Positions 1 to 8,604 of a DNA stretch of 64,000 nt are shown here, in pieces; position 1 is the stretch's first letter; each line of letters starts with the position of its first letter. The translations under genes were made by a program, and so were the position numbers. The notes below the pieces were generated by a model, which worked only from the letters and a program-made list of their open reading frames with translations, had not been told where the DNA came from and searched no databases. Where the stretch lies: positions 62,001-126,000 of the forward strand of contig JAGHUA010000003.1 of the NCBI GenBank assembly GCA_018065085.1, read 5' to 3'. Source of the DNA: Candidatus Liminaster caballi. Lineage in GTDB: Bacteria > Bacteroidota > Bacteroidia > Bacteroidales > UBA3663.

Positions 1-1428
1 TTTCTCGACGGTTAGAGCCACATCGCCGTTATACGGATAGAGAGTCTGCTGAGCAAGGGTCACCTTCTGACGGCCTACGGTAAGTGTGGCACGGTTGCCC
101 ATATAGAGGTTGACAAAGAGGCTGTTGTCCCTGACGGCATAGATATAACCTGGCAGGGAAGGGATGAAGCGGCAGACATTGCTCGGACAGCAGGCACAGC
201 CGAACCAAGGCTGGCGTGCATAGTTGGCATCGGAGGCAGTGGAGAGCGGGTTAGGGTAGAAGAATGCGCCGCCGTCCATCGAGATGCCGGAGATCAGCGC
301 GTTGTAGAGAGTGCGTTCGAGCACGTCATAGTATTTGCTCTCGCCATGCAGGAGGAACAGTCGGTAGTTGGTATAGACATTGGCAATCTGAGCACAGGTC
401 TCGCAATAGGCACTGGCATTCGGCAACTCATAGTTATCGCCGAAAGCCTCGCTGCCATGACGTGCGCCAACACCGCCGGTGACGTAGAACTTGCGGGTCA
501 CGATATTGTCCCAGATGCGGTCGATGGCGTTGATGTAGGCCGTATCGCCGGTCAGCGCAGCCACATCGGCCATGCCGCTGTACATATATCCGGCACGCAC
601 GGCATGACCTACGGCCTCGTCCTGTTCGATGACAGGCTTGTGCGCCTGACTGTAGGCATCCTTGCGCGAAGTCTTGCCGCGATAGTCGAGGAAATATTTT
701 GCCTGATCGAGATAGCGGCGGTCGCCAGTGACAAGATAGAGCTTGACAAGACCCATCTCGGCAATCTGATGACCAGGCACCACAAGGGTCTGACCTTCGC
801 CTGTGCCAATCTCACGGATCACGCAGTCGGCATAGCGGATGGCGATGTCGAGGAAATTGCGTTTGCCCGTGGCTGTATAGTGTGCACAGGCTGCCTCGAG
901 CATGTGTCCGAGATTATAGAACTCGTGGCTGCCAGCCTCAACGGCCTCCCATCGCTTGCTGCCTGCCCACGAATGAGGGTGGGAGGGATTCATGGTGCGT
1001 GGGGTATAGAGATAGCCGTCGGGTTCCTGAGCCTTGGCAACGATTTCGAGCACGCTGTCGATATAAGCTACGAGATGACGGTCAGGATAGGTCTGCAGGA
1101 GATATGACGCACCCTCGATGGTCTTATAGACATCGGTATCGTCGAACGGGAAACCGCCGGGGATAATCTCGTGAGTGTCCTCGCCAGCCAACTGACGGGC
1201 TGCAACCTCGAAGTTGGTATATCGGCCCGACTCCTCGCACTTGCTGAATGCGAGTGGGATGGTCACCTCCTTGCTGGCCTGCAGACGGGGACTCCAGAAG
1301 GCGTCATTGACCGTGACGGAAGTGAAGGGAACAGGTGTGATCGGATATCCGGAGGCGTTGCCGGTAACCTGGGCATCGGCTATGCCGAACATAGCGGCAA
1401 GAGACAGGGCAATGAGTGTCGGTTTCAT
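1..1428 (-). CDS. GH127 beta-L-arabinofuranosidase (DUF1680), 3' end beyond window
   Basis: The frame is open from an ATG at 1428 to the window edge (476 codons) and is missing from the ORF track because it has no stop here. It starts with a signal peptide (MKPTLIALSLAAMFGIADA). It carries the family signature GSEAFGDNYELPN followed by AYCETC (residues about 325-345) and a GCACCPSN motif (C413/C414). These match the acid/base Glu and the Glu/Cys zinc-cysteine site known from the GH127 enzyme HypBA1. The family removes terminal beta-L-arabinofuranose from arabinan side chains or glycoproteins, here probably in the periplasm. It lies divergently from porT with its own promoter at 1476-1507. It suits the pectin theme of the window. 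The C-terminal beta-sandwich is mostly outside the window. The family is clear; the exact substrate is inferred. Confidence 0.88.
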   Translation of the reverse strand, partial: MKPTLIALSLAAMFGIADAQVTGNASGYPITPVPFTSVTVNDAFWSPRLQASKEVTIPLAFSKCEESGRYTNFEVAARQLAGEDTHEIIPGGFPFDDTDVYKTIEGASYLLQTYPDRHLVAYIDSVLEIVAKAQEPDGYLYTPRTMNPSHPHSWAGSKRWEAVEAGSHEFYNLGHMLEAACAHYTATGKRNFLDIAIRYADCVIREIGTGEGQTLVVPGHQIAEMGLVKLYLVTGDRRYLDQAKYFLDYRGKTSRKDAYSQAHKPVIEQDEAVGHAVRAGYMYSGMADVAALTGDTAYINAIDRIWDNIVTRKFYVTGGVGARHGSEAFGDNYELPNASAYCETCAQIANVYTNYRLFLLHGESKYYDVLERTLYNALISGISMDGGAFFYPNPLSTASDANYARQPWFGCACCPSNVCRFIPSLPGYIYAVRDNSLFVNLYMGNRATLTVGRQKVTLAQQTLYPYNGDVALTVEK

Positions 1429-1475
1429 GTGCGTGATGGTGTTTTTATTGGTTGACAGGTGACGGAAAAACCGTG

Positions 1476-1507
1476 CAAATATATACATATTATTTAAAAT
1501 GAGCAAA
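1476..1507 (-). promoter_or_regulatory. Bacteroidetes-type promoter for the GH127 gene
   Basis: On the minus strand TTTG (1507-1504) is followed after 20 bases by TATATTTG (1483-1476). This fits the Bacteroidetes -33/-7 consensus and leaves a leader of about 40 bases before the ATG at 1428. Confidence 0.6.
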
Positions 1508-1605
1508 GTGGCGATGCGAAAAATGACAAAAAGCCTCGCCAATATGCAATAATGGCACGAAAATGACGTTATTTCTTTGGAATATTCAGCAAAACAGAAG
1601 GTAAT

Positions 1606-2295
1606 ATGTTGAGGAAAATACTCGTATTTCTTGCCATTGTCATGGTGTCCCTGCCGCTTGTCGCACAGCGTCAGGGTGTCAAGAATATTCCCTATATCGA
1701 CCAGCGCAGGGTGCATTACGGATTCCTGTTGGGCGTGAATCTTAGTGACGTGACGATGATGCACTCGGGCGCGAACACATGGACGGCTGAATGTCCGTCA
1801 GTCAATCCTGCGTTCTGTGTGGGACTGATGGGCGATGTGGCTTTGACCGAACACCTCAATGTGAGATGCACTCCGACACTCTATTTCATGTCGCGCGACG
1901 TGAAGTTCATCGACCAGTCAACGCTCGACACCCGTACGCAGACGCTCAAGAACAACTACCTCGAACTGCCCATAAGCCTCAAAGTGGCAACTCACCGCAT
2001 AAACAACTATCGCCCATACATGCTGATGGGCGTGCAGGCCGACTATGACCTTGCCCATGAGAAGGAACAGCCTATCGTGTTCCGCCGACTGGACCTCGGA
2101 CTGCACGTGGCCATGGGCTGCGACTTCTATCTGCCTTTCTTCAAATTCTGTCCGGAACTGAGGTTCAACCTCGGCCTTCTCGACATGCTCGATCATAAGC
2201 GTACCGACCTCAAGGACGAGACTATGCGTCCATACACCGACGCATTGAACCGCGCACGTAACAAGAGCGTATCGCTCATCTTCTTTTTTGAATAA
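1606..2295 (+). CDS. porT: PorT-family outer-membrane beta-barrel protein (type IX secretion)
   Basis: A 229-residue protein with a signal peptide (cleavage near LVAQRQ) and alternating beta-strand patterns ending in an aromatic C-terminus (SLIFFFE), as outer-membrane barrels do. The N-terminal stretch YIDQRRVHYGFLLGVNLSD and the C-terminal RFNLGLLDML match the PorT/SprT family, which is needed for type IX secretion in Porphyromonas and Flavobacterium. Length fits the family. It stands alone between divergent GH127 and the downstream HTCS, which has its own promoter. Only a weak promoter-like TTTCTTTG (1572-1579) is visible upstream. The presence of porT supports reading the shared C-terminal tails elsewhere in the window as type IX signals. 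Confidence 0.8.
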   Translation: MLRKILVFLAIVMVSLPLVAQRQGVKNIPYIDQRRVHYGFLLGVNLSDVTMMHSGANTWTAECPSVNPAFCVGLMGDVALTEHLNVRCTPTLYFMSRDVKFIDQSTLDTRTQTLKNNYLELPISLKVATHRINNYRPYMLMGVQADYDLAHEKEQPIVFRRLDLGLHVAMGCDFYLPFFKFCPELRFNLGLLDMLDHKRTDLKDETMRPYTDALNRARNKSVSLIFFFE

Positions 2296-2304
2296 GGCAT
2301 GTGT

Positions 2305-2328
2305 ATGTTACATTTTCCGTTGTAACAT
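2305..2328. repeat. 8-base perfect inverted repeat between porT and the HTCS gene
   Basis: ATGTTACA is separated from TGTAACAT by 8 bases. It follows the porT stop and is not trailed by a T-run, so it could be a weak terminator or an operator for the HTCS promoter. Variants of ATGTTACAT/ATGTTGCAT recur around the HTCS start codon (2421-2495). Confidence 0.4.
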
Positions 2329-2359
2329 TGCGCGGAATACCGATATTTGGTACGTTTTA

Positions 2360-2390
2360 TTGTTTGGTGTATTCTTTTTATGTAACTTTG
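2360..2390 (+). promoter_or_regulatory. Bacteroidetes-type promoter for the HTCS gene
   Basis: TTG at 2360-2362, 20 bases, then TAACTTTG at 2383-2390. It lies 31 bases upstream of the chosen ATG at 2422. Confidence 0.6.
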
Positions 2391-2421
2391 CGCATGTAAT
2401 ATTACCTTAGATACTGCCGCT

Positions 2422-5400
2422 ATGTTACATCGTCTTAGCCAATTGTTTGCTATCAGAATCCTGTCGCTATGTTGCATCGTCATGTTGCATCATGCCTCTC
2501 TCTGCGCGCAGTCATGCCAGCTCTTCACCATTGCCGATGCCCTGCCAAATACGCTCATCAATGACATCATTGAGGATGCCGACAACTATATCTGGGTGGC
2601 GACGGACTACGGACTGTGTAAGTATGACGGCGCGAAGTTTACGACCTATCTGCCCGAAGAGGGCAATCCGCATTCCCTGCAGCAGCCTTATGTGCGTTCG
2701 CTTTTCATCGACAAAAGCGGACATCTGCTGGTCGGTACGCGTGCAGGTCTGCAGGTCTATCGTCCACAGACTGACGACTTCTCGCTCCTTGCCCGTTTCG
2801 CCGATAATCCGGAACACTCGTTGGGCGATGTGACGAGGATCATCGAACGAAAGAATGGCGAGATATGGATGTCAGGCAACATATCGTCGTGTGTGCGCAT
2901 CGAGAAAGACGGTACGCCCGTGCTCTATCCAAACAAATTTACCGACAAGGTGAACTACACCGAGACGCTGGTCGAGGACAATGCCGGACGCATCTGGGTG
3001 AACCGCCGCATGAAGTCGCTGTACCGCCTGGAAGTGTCAGGCGAGATAACGACCTTTGAACAGGATGGCGAGAGGCTGCCATTCAACTGTATGTTCACAG
3101 CCTCAGACGGTGTGCTCTATGCTGGCGGACAGTGGACAGGCCTCTATCGCTATGACATGGCGACAAACAGGTTTGAGAAACTCCAGACTCCCGGCCACGA
3201 GGGTTATCTGGTGACAGATATGCACAACTATGACGATCAGAACATGGTGGTGGCTACCGACAATCAGGGTCTGAAGATCTATAACTACCGCACAGGCGAG
3301 ATGCAACCATATCTGTTTGATGACGGACGCACCGACCCTTTGACCCAGAAGGTACATGCCGTCGTCATCGACCATAACAACGATCTCTGGCTCGGACTCT
3401 ATCAGAAAGGCGTGATGATGGTGAGACAGCAGACCCTGCCGTTCAAGTATTTCGGTTCGCTGTCGTCGAGCTATAACTGCGTGGGCGATAAATGTGTGAC
3501 GAGCATGTCGCAGAGCCGCAACGGATATGTCTGGGTATCGACCGACAACGGCGGACTCTATGCCGTGGACTATGAAGGACGTCAGGTGAAGCATTTCCCA
3601 TACACCGGACAGCCTCACACCATACCGGCATCTCTTGTCAGGGTGTTTGAGGATGGACGCGGACGTGTGTGGTACGGTGCGTTTGCCCAGGGATACGGCT
3701 GGGTGGATACATACACAGGCCGATGCACACCGTTGAAGGTTGACCGACAGCTTGAGAACTCGTCAAATGTCTTTGACTTTGCCGAAGACAATCTCGGACG
3801 CATCTGGGTTGCCACCATGGGAACGGGCGTCTATATGTTCGACGAACGCAGCCAGTCGCTCGACCGTCACGTGGCAAGCGACTCGTGCCGATGGGCCAGC
3901 TGTGCCTATTTCGACCAGATGAGACACCATCTGTATGTGGGTTCGTTCAACGGTCTGACCGAAATCGACACCGATACAGACTCGCTCAATCTCCGCCAGT
4001 ATCTGTCCAACTATATCATCTATCACATTGCGCCATACACGAGCGGTCGTCTCGTGCTGTGTACGTCGGAGGGTCTGATACTGTTCAATATGAATGACGG
4101 CAAGTACGTCGTCTATACTGCCGACGACGGATTGCCAAGCAACATGATATATGCAGCAGAGAGCGACGGTAACGGTCTGCTGTGGCTGACCACCAATGCG
4201 GGTCTGTCGTGCTTCAACGAGAAACGCAACTCATTTATTAACTATACGGAGAAGGACGGCCTGCAGAGCAATGAGTTCTACAAGCATGCGTCGATGCGCG
4301 ATGCCAACGGCGATCTCTGGTTCGGCGGAACAAACGGTATCTCGTATTTCAATCCGAGCGGCGTGTCGTCTGATGGCGAACAATGCGATGTGAGAATCGT
4401 GGGATTTATGGCAAGCGGCAGGAAGATGGTCCCTGTCAGCGGCATGGAACTCGAAGATAACTCGTTCTCGTTTGAGATGGCAACAGTGCCTCTCGGCAGG
4501 ACCCATCATGGCATTTACAGCTATTCGCTCGACAGCGATCCATGGACATCATTGCGCCACGGACAGAATATTGTCACTTTCAGCCATCTGTCGCCAGGCC
4601 GCCATGTGTTCCGCTATCGTGTGGCTATCGGCGAGTCATATTCTGACATTCATCAGTTTGAGTTCAGGGTGGCCTATCCTTGGTATAAGAGCTGGTGGTC
4701 GTATCTGCTAATTGCCGTGCTGGTGTGCTGCGTCATCTACCTTGGCCTGTTGCAGCTCATCAATCACTCTACCATTCGCAAACGCTTGGCCGAACATATC
4801 CAGTCGGAGGAAGTGAATGAGGCAAAGCTGCAGTTCTTCATGGAGGTGGCACATAAGATCCGCACGCCAATGACCCTGATCATGTCACCGTTGCAGGAAC
4901 TTATCGACACCGATTCTAATCCAGAGCGACAGAACACCTACCGCATGTTGCAGCACAACACCAACCGTCTGGTGGAACTCATCAACCAGCTGATGGATCA
5001 GCATCATATCGACGGAGAGAAAATCGAACCGTTGCAGGAGGACGAGTTGCTCGATATGGACGAGTTGCATCATGAGACATGTGCATCGCAGACCAGCAAA
5101 CTGGTGGTTGTGGCAGATGCCGACGATGAGATCCGTCAGTTCATCTCGCAGGAACTGACATCGACCTATCGTGTCATTGAGAGCCGCAACGGACGTGAAG
5201 CCATCGACATGATCGTACGTCTGGTTCCGGACTTAATCATATCGGATGTCAACCTGCCTGAGCTGTCGGGCATGGATCTGTGTCGCCGTGTGCGCCAGAA
5301 TGTTCGAGTCAACCATATCCCTGTGGTGATGCTGTCGGACGTTTCGACCGAAGACACCCGCATCGAATGCCTGGACCTTGGCGCAGATGCCTTCGTTGCC

Positions 5401-5877
5401 AAACCGTTTAACATGAAAGTGCTGATGCGTACGGCTCAGAACCTCATGCAAGGCCGTGACCGTCTGCGTAACAGCTATAGCGGACAGCAGTTGCCTGCCG
5501 ATCAGGTCGATACACCTGAGAGCAAGTCGCCGGATGAACGTCTTATGGAACGTATCCTCAAGGTAGTCAACCAGAACCTCAGCAATCCTGACCTGACGTC
5601 CGAGATGATTGCCAGTGAGGTGGGCATGAGCCGTGTGCATCTCTATCGCAAACTGAAGGAACTGACCAACCAGTCGGCAAGGAACTTCATCCGCAATATC
5701 CGTCTGGCTAAGGCTGCCGAACTGCTGGCTCAGAAGAAGGTGTCGGTGGCTGAGGTGGCTGACAAGGTCGGATTCGGCAATACGAGCAATTTCGCTACTT
5801 CGTTCAAGGAACTCTATGGAGTCACTCCGACAGCATATATGGAGGAACATATCAAACAGAATGGTGATAACGAATAA
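2422..5877 (+). CDS. Hybrid two-component regulator (HTCS) apparently lacking the HATPase domain
   Basis: An 1151-residue protein: signal peptide (1-31), periplasmic two-domain beta-propeller with repeated WVATDYGL-like blades (about 35-690), a Y_Y_Y-like beta-sandwich (about 690-752), one membrane helix (about 757-780), a HisKA helix pair with the H-box AHKIRTPMTL (His811), a receiver domain (about 893-1010, Asp942 in ISDVNLPELSG, Lys in AKPFN) and a C-terminal AraC-type HTH (about 1035-1151). These regulators sense glycan fragments and control polysaccharide-use genes. Between the HisKA helices and the receiver there are only about 30 residues, where a HATPase_c of about 110 residues with N, G1 and G2 boxes should lie. 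The Glu after the phospho-His is Lys. So it may not autophosphorylate. No susC/susD pair is adjacent. The reading frame is intact, so this is not a simple frameshift. Confidence 0.9.
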   Translation: MLHRLSQLFAIRILSLCCIVMLHHASLCAQSCQLFTIADALPNTLINDIIEDADNYIWVATDYGLCKYDGAKFTTYLPEEGNPHSLQQPYVRSLFIDKSGHLLVGTRAGLQVYRPQTDDFSLLARFADNPEHSLGDVTRIIERKNGEIWMSGNISSCVRIEKDGTPVLYPNKFTDKVNYTETLVEDNAGRIWVNRRMKSLYRLEVSGEITTFEQDGERLPFNCMFTASDGVLYAGGQWTGLYRYDMATNRFEKLQTPGHEGYLVTDMHNYDDQNMVVATDNQGLKIYNYRTGEMQPYLFDDGRTDPLTQKVHAVVIDHNNDLWLGLYQKGVMMVRQQTLPFKYFGSLSSSYNCVGDKCVTSMSQSRNGYVWVSTDNGGLYAVDYEGRQVKHFPYTGQPHTIPASLVRVFEDGRGRVWYGAFAQGYGWVDTYTGRCTPLKVDRQLENSSNVFDFAEDNLGRIWVATMGTGVYMFDERSQSLDRHVASDSCRWASCAYFDQMRHHLYVGSFNGLTEIDTDTDSLNLRQYLSNYIIYHIAPYTSGRLVLCTSEGLILFNMNDGKYVVYTADDGLPSNMIYAAESDGNGLLWLTTNAGLSCFNEKRNSFINYTEKDGLQSNEFYKHASMRDANGDLWFGGTNGISYFNPSGVSSDGEQCDVRIVGFMASGRKMVPVSGMELEDNSFSFEMATVPLGRTHHGIYSYSLDSDPWTSLRHGQNIVTFSHLSPGRHVFRYRVAIGESYSDIHQFEFRVAYPWYKSWWSYLLIAVLVCCVIYLGLLQLINHSTIRKRLAEHIQSEEVNEAKLQFFMEVAHKIRTPMTLIMSPLQELIDTDSNPERQNTYRMLQHNTNRLVELINQLMDQHHIDGEKIEPLQEDELLDMDELHHETCASQTSKLVVVADADDEIRQFISQELTSTYRVIESRNGREAIDMIVRLVPDLIISDVNLPELSGMDLCRRVRQNVRVNHIPVVMLSDVSTEDTRIECLDLGADAFVAKPFNMKVLMRTAQNLMQGRDRLRNSYSGQQLPADQVDTPESKSPDERLMERILKVVNQNLSNPDLTSEMIASEVGMSRVHLYRKLKELTNQSARNFIRNIRLAKAAELLAQKKVSVAEVADKVGFGNTSNFATSFKELYGVTPTAYMEEHIKQNGDNE

Positions 5878-5899
5878 TTCCCAATCCCAAATATCCCTC

Positions 5900-6916
5900 A
5901 TGAAAAAAATCCTCTCCTCGCTTATAGTCTTTGGCCTGTCGATGCTGGTGTATTGGCTGACGGTGCCGTTGTCTGACTGCTACATCGCGCAATGGCGTAC
6001 GTTCTATTGGGATCGGCATTATTGCAACGAGATATTGGCACAGCATAGCGGTGCATGGCAACTAATCCAGGATTTCTATTATCAGGCATACGCTACGACT
6101 ACGGGTATTGCTGCCGTCCTGGCAGTCTTTACCACAGTGCTGGTGAGTGTTGCCTATGCCTTGCTCGGTAAGATAGGAGCGTTACACAAGGTGATGGATA
6201 CGACCGTGAAGCAATCGGGCGTCTATGCCTTGCTCTTTGTGTTGACCACAGTCTGCACCATGGCAGTGAGAGGCTACTTCACATCGTCGGCTGATAAGAA
6301 TGTGCGGGCTATGATGTGTCTGGCTGCCGACAACAAATGGGACACCATCATCGAGGAATATTCGAAAGTGCCATCGACCACCAAACTTGAAAATAATCTG
6401 AAGAATATGGCCTATGCCGAGCGTGGACAGTTGTCGCGCCGTTTCACTGCCAACCGTCACCCTGACGTAAACGATCTGTTTGTGTTGGAGATCAATTCTT
6501 CGCCCTACGTTGCTGCCCTGCTCAGTGATATATATTGGACTATGGGCGAGATTACGATGTCGCAGATGTATGCTTTCGAGGCCAATGAGAAGCTGGGCAA
6601 TCTGTCGCCGCGCCTGCTGAAACGTCTGGCATTGACCAACATCGTGATGGGTGAATATCGTGTGGCAGAGAAATATATCGATTGGTTGAGCAAGACCGTC
6701 CGCCATCATTCGTGGGCAGAATATTATCGCACGAAACTGAGTGACGAGGCAGTGATGGCCGATGAGTACCTAAGTCTGAAACGTCGTTGTGTGCCTGAGG
6801 AGAACGGTTTCCCGAGTTCGAGAAGTATTCCGTATGACTTGCAGCAGATTGTCAACCGCAACCCTGGACACCTGCCATCGTCGGAATATCTCAAGGCAAT
6901 AGGTATGTTGCGTTAA
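5900..6916 (+). CDS. DUF6057-like membrane protein, possibly C-terminally shortened
   Basis: The track starts this ORF at 5816 inside the HTCS gene. The ATG at 5900 (MKKILSSLIVFGLSMLVYWL), 22 bases after the HTCS stop, gives a normal signal/membrane start and 338 residues. Three hydrophobic segments (about 5-25, 60-85, 105-125) are followed by a soluble helical region with TPR-like phrases such as NIVMGEYRVAEKYIDWLSK. This matches my memory of DUF6057 proteins of Bacteroidales, which are usually longer and sit next to a TolB-like lipoprotein, as here. The protein stops at EYLKAIGMLR, earlier than I would expect. Function is unknown. It is probably co-transcribed with the next gene. Confidence 0.6.
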   Translation: MKKILSSLIVFGLSMLVYWLTVPLSDCYIAQWRTFYWDRHYCNEILAQHSGAWQLIQDFYYQAYATTTGIAAVLAVFTTVLVSVAYALLGKIGALHKVMDTTVKQSGVYALLFVLTTVCTMAVRGYFTSSADKNVRAMMCLAADNKWDTIIEEYSKVPSTTKLENNLKNMAYAERGQLSRRFTANRHPDVNDLFVLEINSSPYVAALLSDIYWTMGEITMSQMYAFEANEKLGNLSPRLLKRLALTNIVMGEYRVAEKYIDWLSKTVRHHSWAEYYRTKLSDEAVMADEYLSLKRRCVPEENGFPSSRSIPYDLQQIVNRNPGHLPSSEYLKAIGMLR

Positions 6917-6959
6917 CCACGAAACAGAATCTTTGATAATAATAGCCAAAAACAGCAAT

Positions 6960-8483
6960 ATGAATAATAAATATGCTTTCCTTCTGCTTGCAAGCTTGTC
7001 GCTGGGTTCTTGCACGTTGACCGAACAGGATGCCCGTCAGCTGCATAGTCAGGCACCAGTCTCTCCGGATGTCGATGGCATCACCGTGCCTCGTAACCTC
7101 GCTCCGCTTCGTCTGGCAATGGCTGATACATGCAGTCTGTCGTCCGTTCAGGCTGTGTTCGAGTCTTCGTCATCGAAGATTATTGTGGGCGCAGATGCCG
7201 GCGAACTGGCAATAAGCATCGAAGACTGGCAGAAGCTTGTTGCCGCGGCTGAATGTGTGTCGGTGCGCATCCAGGGCAAGGATAAGGCAGGACAATGGGT
7301 GGAATATGATCCGTTGACCATAAGTGTCTCGGCTGACGATATCGATCCTTATCTTTCGTATCGTCTTATCGAACCGGGTTACGAGGTCTGGGACAGCATG
7401 GGTCTGTATCAGCGCGAGCTTGGTACATACACTCAGAAGGCTATCGTCGAGAACAAACAGACAGAAGGCGGTTGCATGAACTGCCACTCGTTCCGCCAGA
7501 ACAATGCCGATGACATGCTTTTCCATTTCCGTGCCAAATGTGGCGGAACGTACGTCATTCGTGATGGCAGGATAGAGAAATTGAACACCAAGACTCCTGA
7601 GACTGTATCGGCTTTGGTCTATCCTTACTGGCATCCGTCAGGCCGATTTGTGGCATTCAGCACCAACATCACGAAGCAGGCTTTCCATAGCAAGGATCCG
7701 AACCGCATCGAGGTGTTCGACAACGAGTCTGATGTTGTGATCTATGACACGGAGAAGCATGAGGTGTTCTCTTGTCCGCAGTTGAAGTCTCAGGCAGCGT
7801 TCGAGACCTTCCCTTGTTTCTCTGCCGATGGTAAGACCCTTTATTTCTGCTCGGCTGACAGTCTGAATGTGCTGAAAGAATATGACAAGGTGCAGTATTC
7901 GCTGTGCAGCATTGGCTTTGATGCAGAGGCAGCAATGAGTGGCAGTCTTGCCTCGGCTTTCTCGGCCACTGTAGATACCATTTACAATGCCAAACGTCAG
8001 GGCGGCAGCATCTCTTTTCCGCGTATCTCTCCTGACGGTCGCTGGCTGATGTTCACGCGTGCAGGCTACGGCAACTTCTCAATCTGGCATCGTGATGCCG
8101 ATCTGCTCATCGCTGATATGAGCAATCTTTCTGACGCATCCAATCCTTCCGACTCTTCTCGCCCTTACATCCGCGAACTCACCGAACTCAACTCGTCGGA
8201 GGTTGACAGTTATCACTCATGGAGCAGTAATGGCCGATGGGTGGTGTTCTCTACCCGCCGTGACGATGCCCTCTATACTCGTCCGTATCTCACCCACCTC
8301 AACGATGACGGCTCGTTCACCAAGCCATTCCCACTCCCACAGTCAGATGCTCACTTCTACCATCGTTTCATGAAGTCGTTCAATATCCCTGAGTTCTCGG
8401 TCAATCCGGTCTCAATGCCATCATCGACCATCGAACAATGCGCCAAGACTCAGCCCGGCATTGATGTGAAGTACAGAAAATGA
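6960..8483 (+). CDS. TolB/PD40-type lipoprotein with a CxxCH haem-binding motif
   Basis: The start at 6960 (MNNKYAFLLLASLSLGSC) is preferred over the track start 6933 because it gives a clean lipoprotein signal with lipid-modified Cys18. The 507-residue mature region has an N-terminal beta domain and a single CMNCH motif (Cys172, Cys175, His176), which is a c-type haem attachment sequence. It then has WD40/PD40-like blades: YPYWHPSGRFVAFSTN, FPRISPDGRWLMFTRAGYG and YHSWSSNGRWVVFSTRR. Known relatives in Bacteroidales pair with a DUF6057 membrane protein. It is probably anchored in the outer or inner membrane facing the periplasm. Its substrate and redox role are unknown. Confidence 0.7.
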   Translation: MNNKYAFLLLASLSLGSCTLTEQDARQLHSQAPVSPDVDGITVPRNLAPLRLAMADTCSLSSVQAVFESSSSKIIVGADAGELAISIEDWQKLVAAAECVSVRIQGKDKAGQWVEYDPLTISVSADDIDPYLSYRLIEPGYEVWDSMGLYQRELGTYTQKAIVENKQTEGGCMNCHSFRQNNADDMLFHFRAKCGGTYVIRDGRIEKLNTKTPETVSALVYPYWHPSGRFVAFSTNITKQAFHSKDPNRIEVFDNESDVVIYDTEKHEVFSCPQLKSQAAFETFPCFSADGKTLYFCSADSLNVLKEYDKVQYSLCSIGFDAEAAMSGSLASAFSATVDTIYNAKRQGGSISFPRISPDGRWLMFTRAGYGNFSIWHRDADLLIADMSNLSDASNPSDSSRPYIRELTELNSSEVDSYHSWSSNGRWVVFSTRRDDALYTRPYLTHLNDDGSFTKPFPLPQSDAHFYHRFMKSFNIPEFSVNPVSMPSSTIEQCAKTQPGIDVKYRK

Positions 8484-8547
8484 GATTATGGCTGTCGCCA
8501 CCATCTATACATTAAAATATATATACGCGCGCGTAATAAAAACAATA

Positions 8548-8578
8548 GCCCCCGGAAAGCAGAACAGCTTCCGGGGGT
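8548..8578. terminator. Strong hairpin between convergent genes (bidirectional terminator)
   Basis: CCCCCGGAAAGC (8549-8560) pairs with GCTTCCGGGGG (8567-8577) across a 6-base loop, with one bulged A. T-rich sequence follows on the plus side and A/T-rich sequence on the minus side. It separates the TolB-like gene from the exuT end of the uronate operon. Confidence 0.75.
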
Positions 8579-8604
8579 CAGTTTAATTATATAGGAGATG
8601 AGCT

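Noticed and set aside
346-1107. 253-residue plus-strand ORF
   Set aside because: It lies antisense to the GH127 gene, whose frame has clear catalytic motifs.
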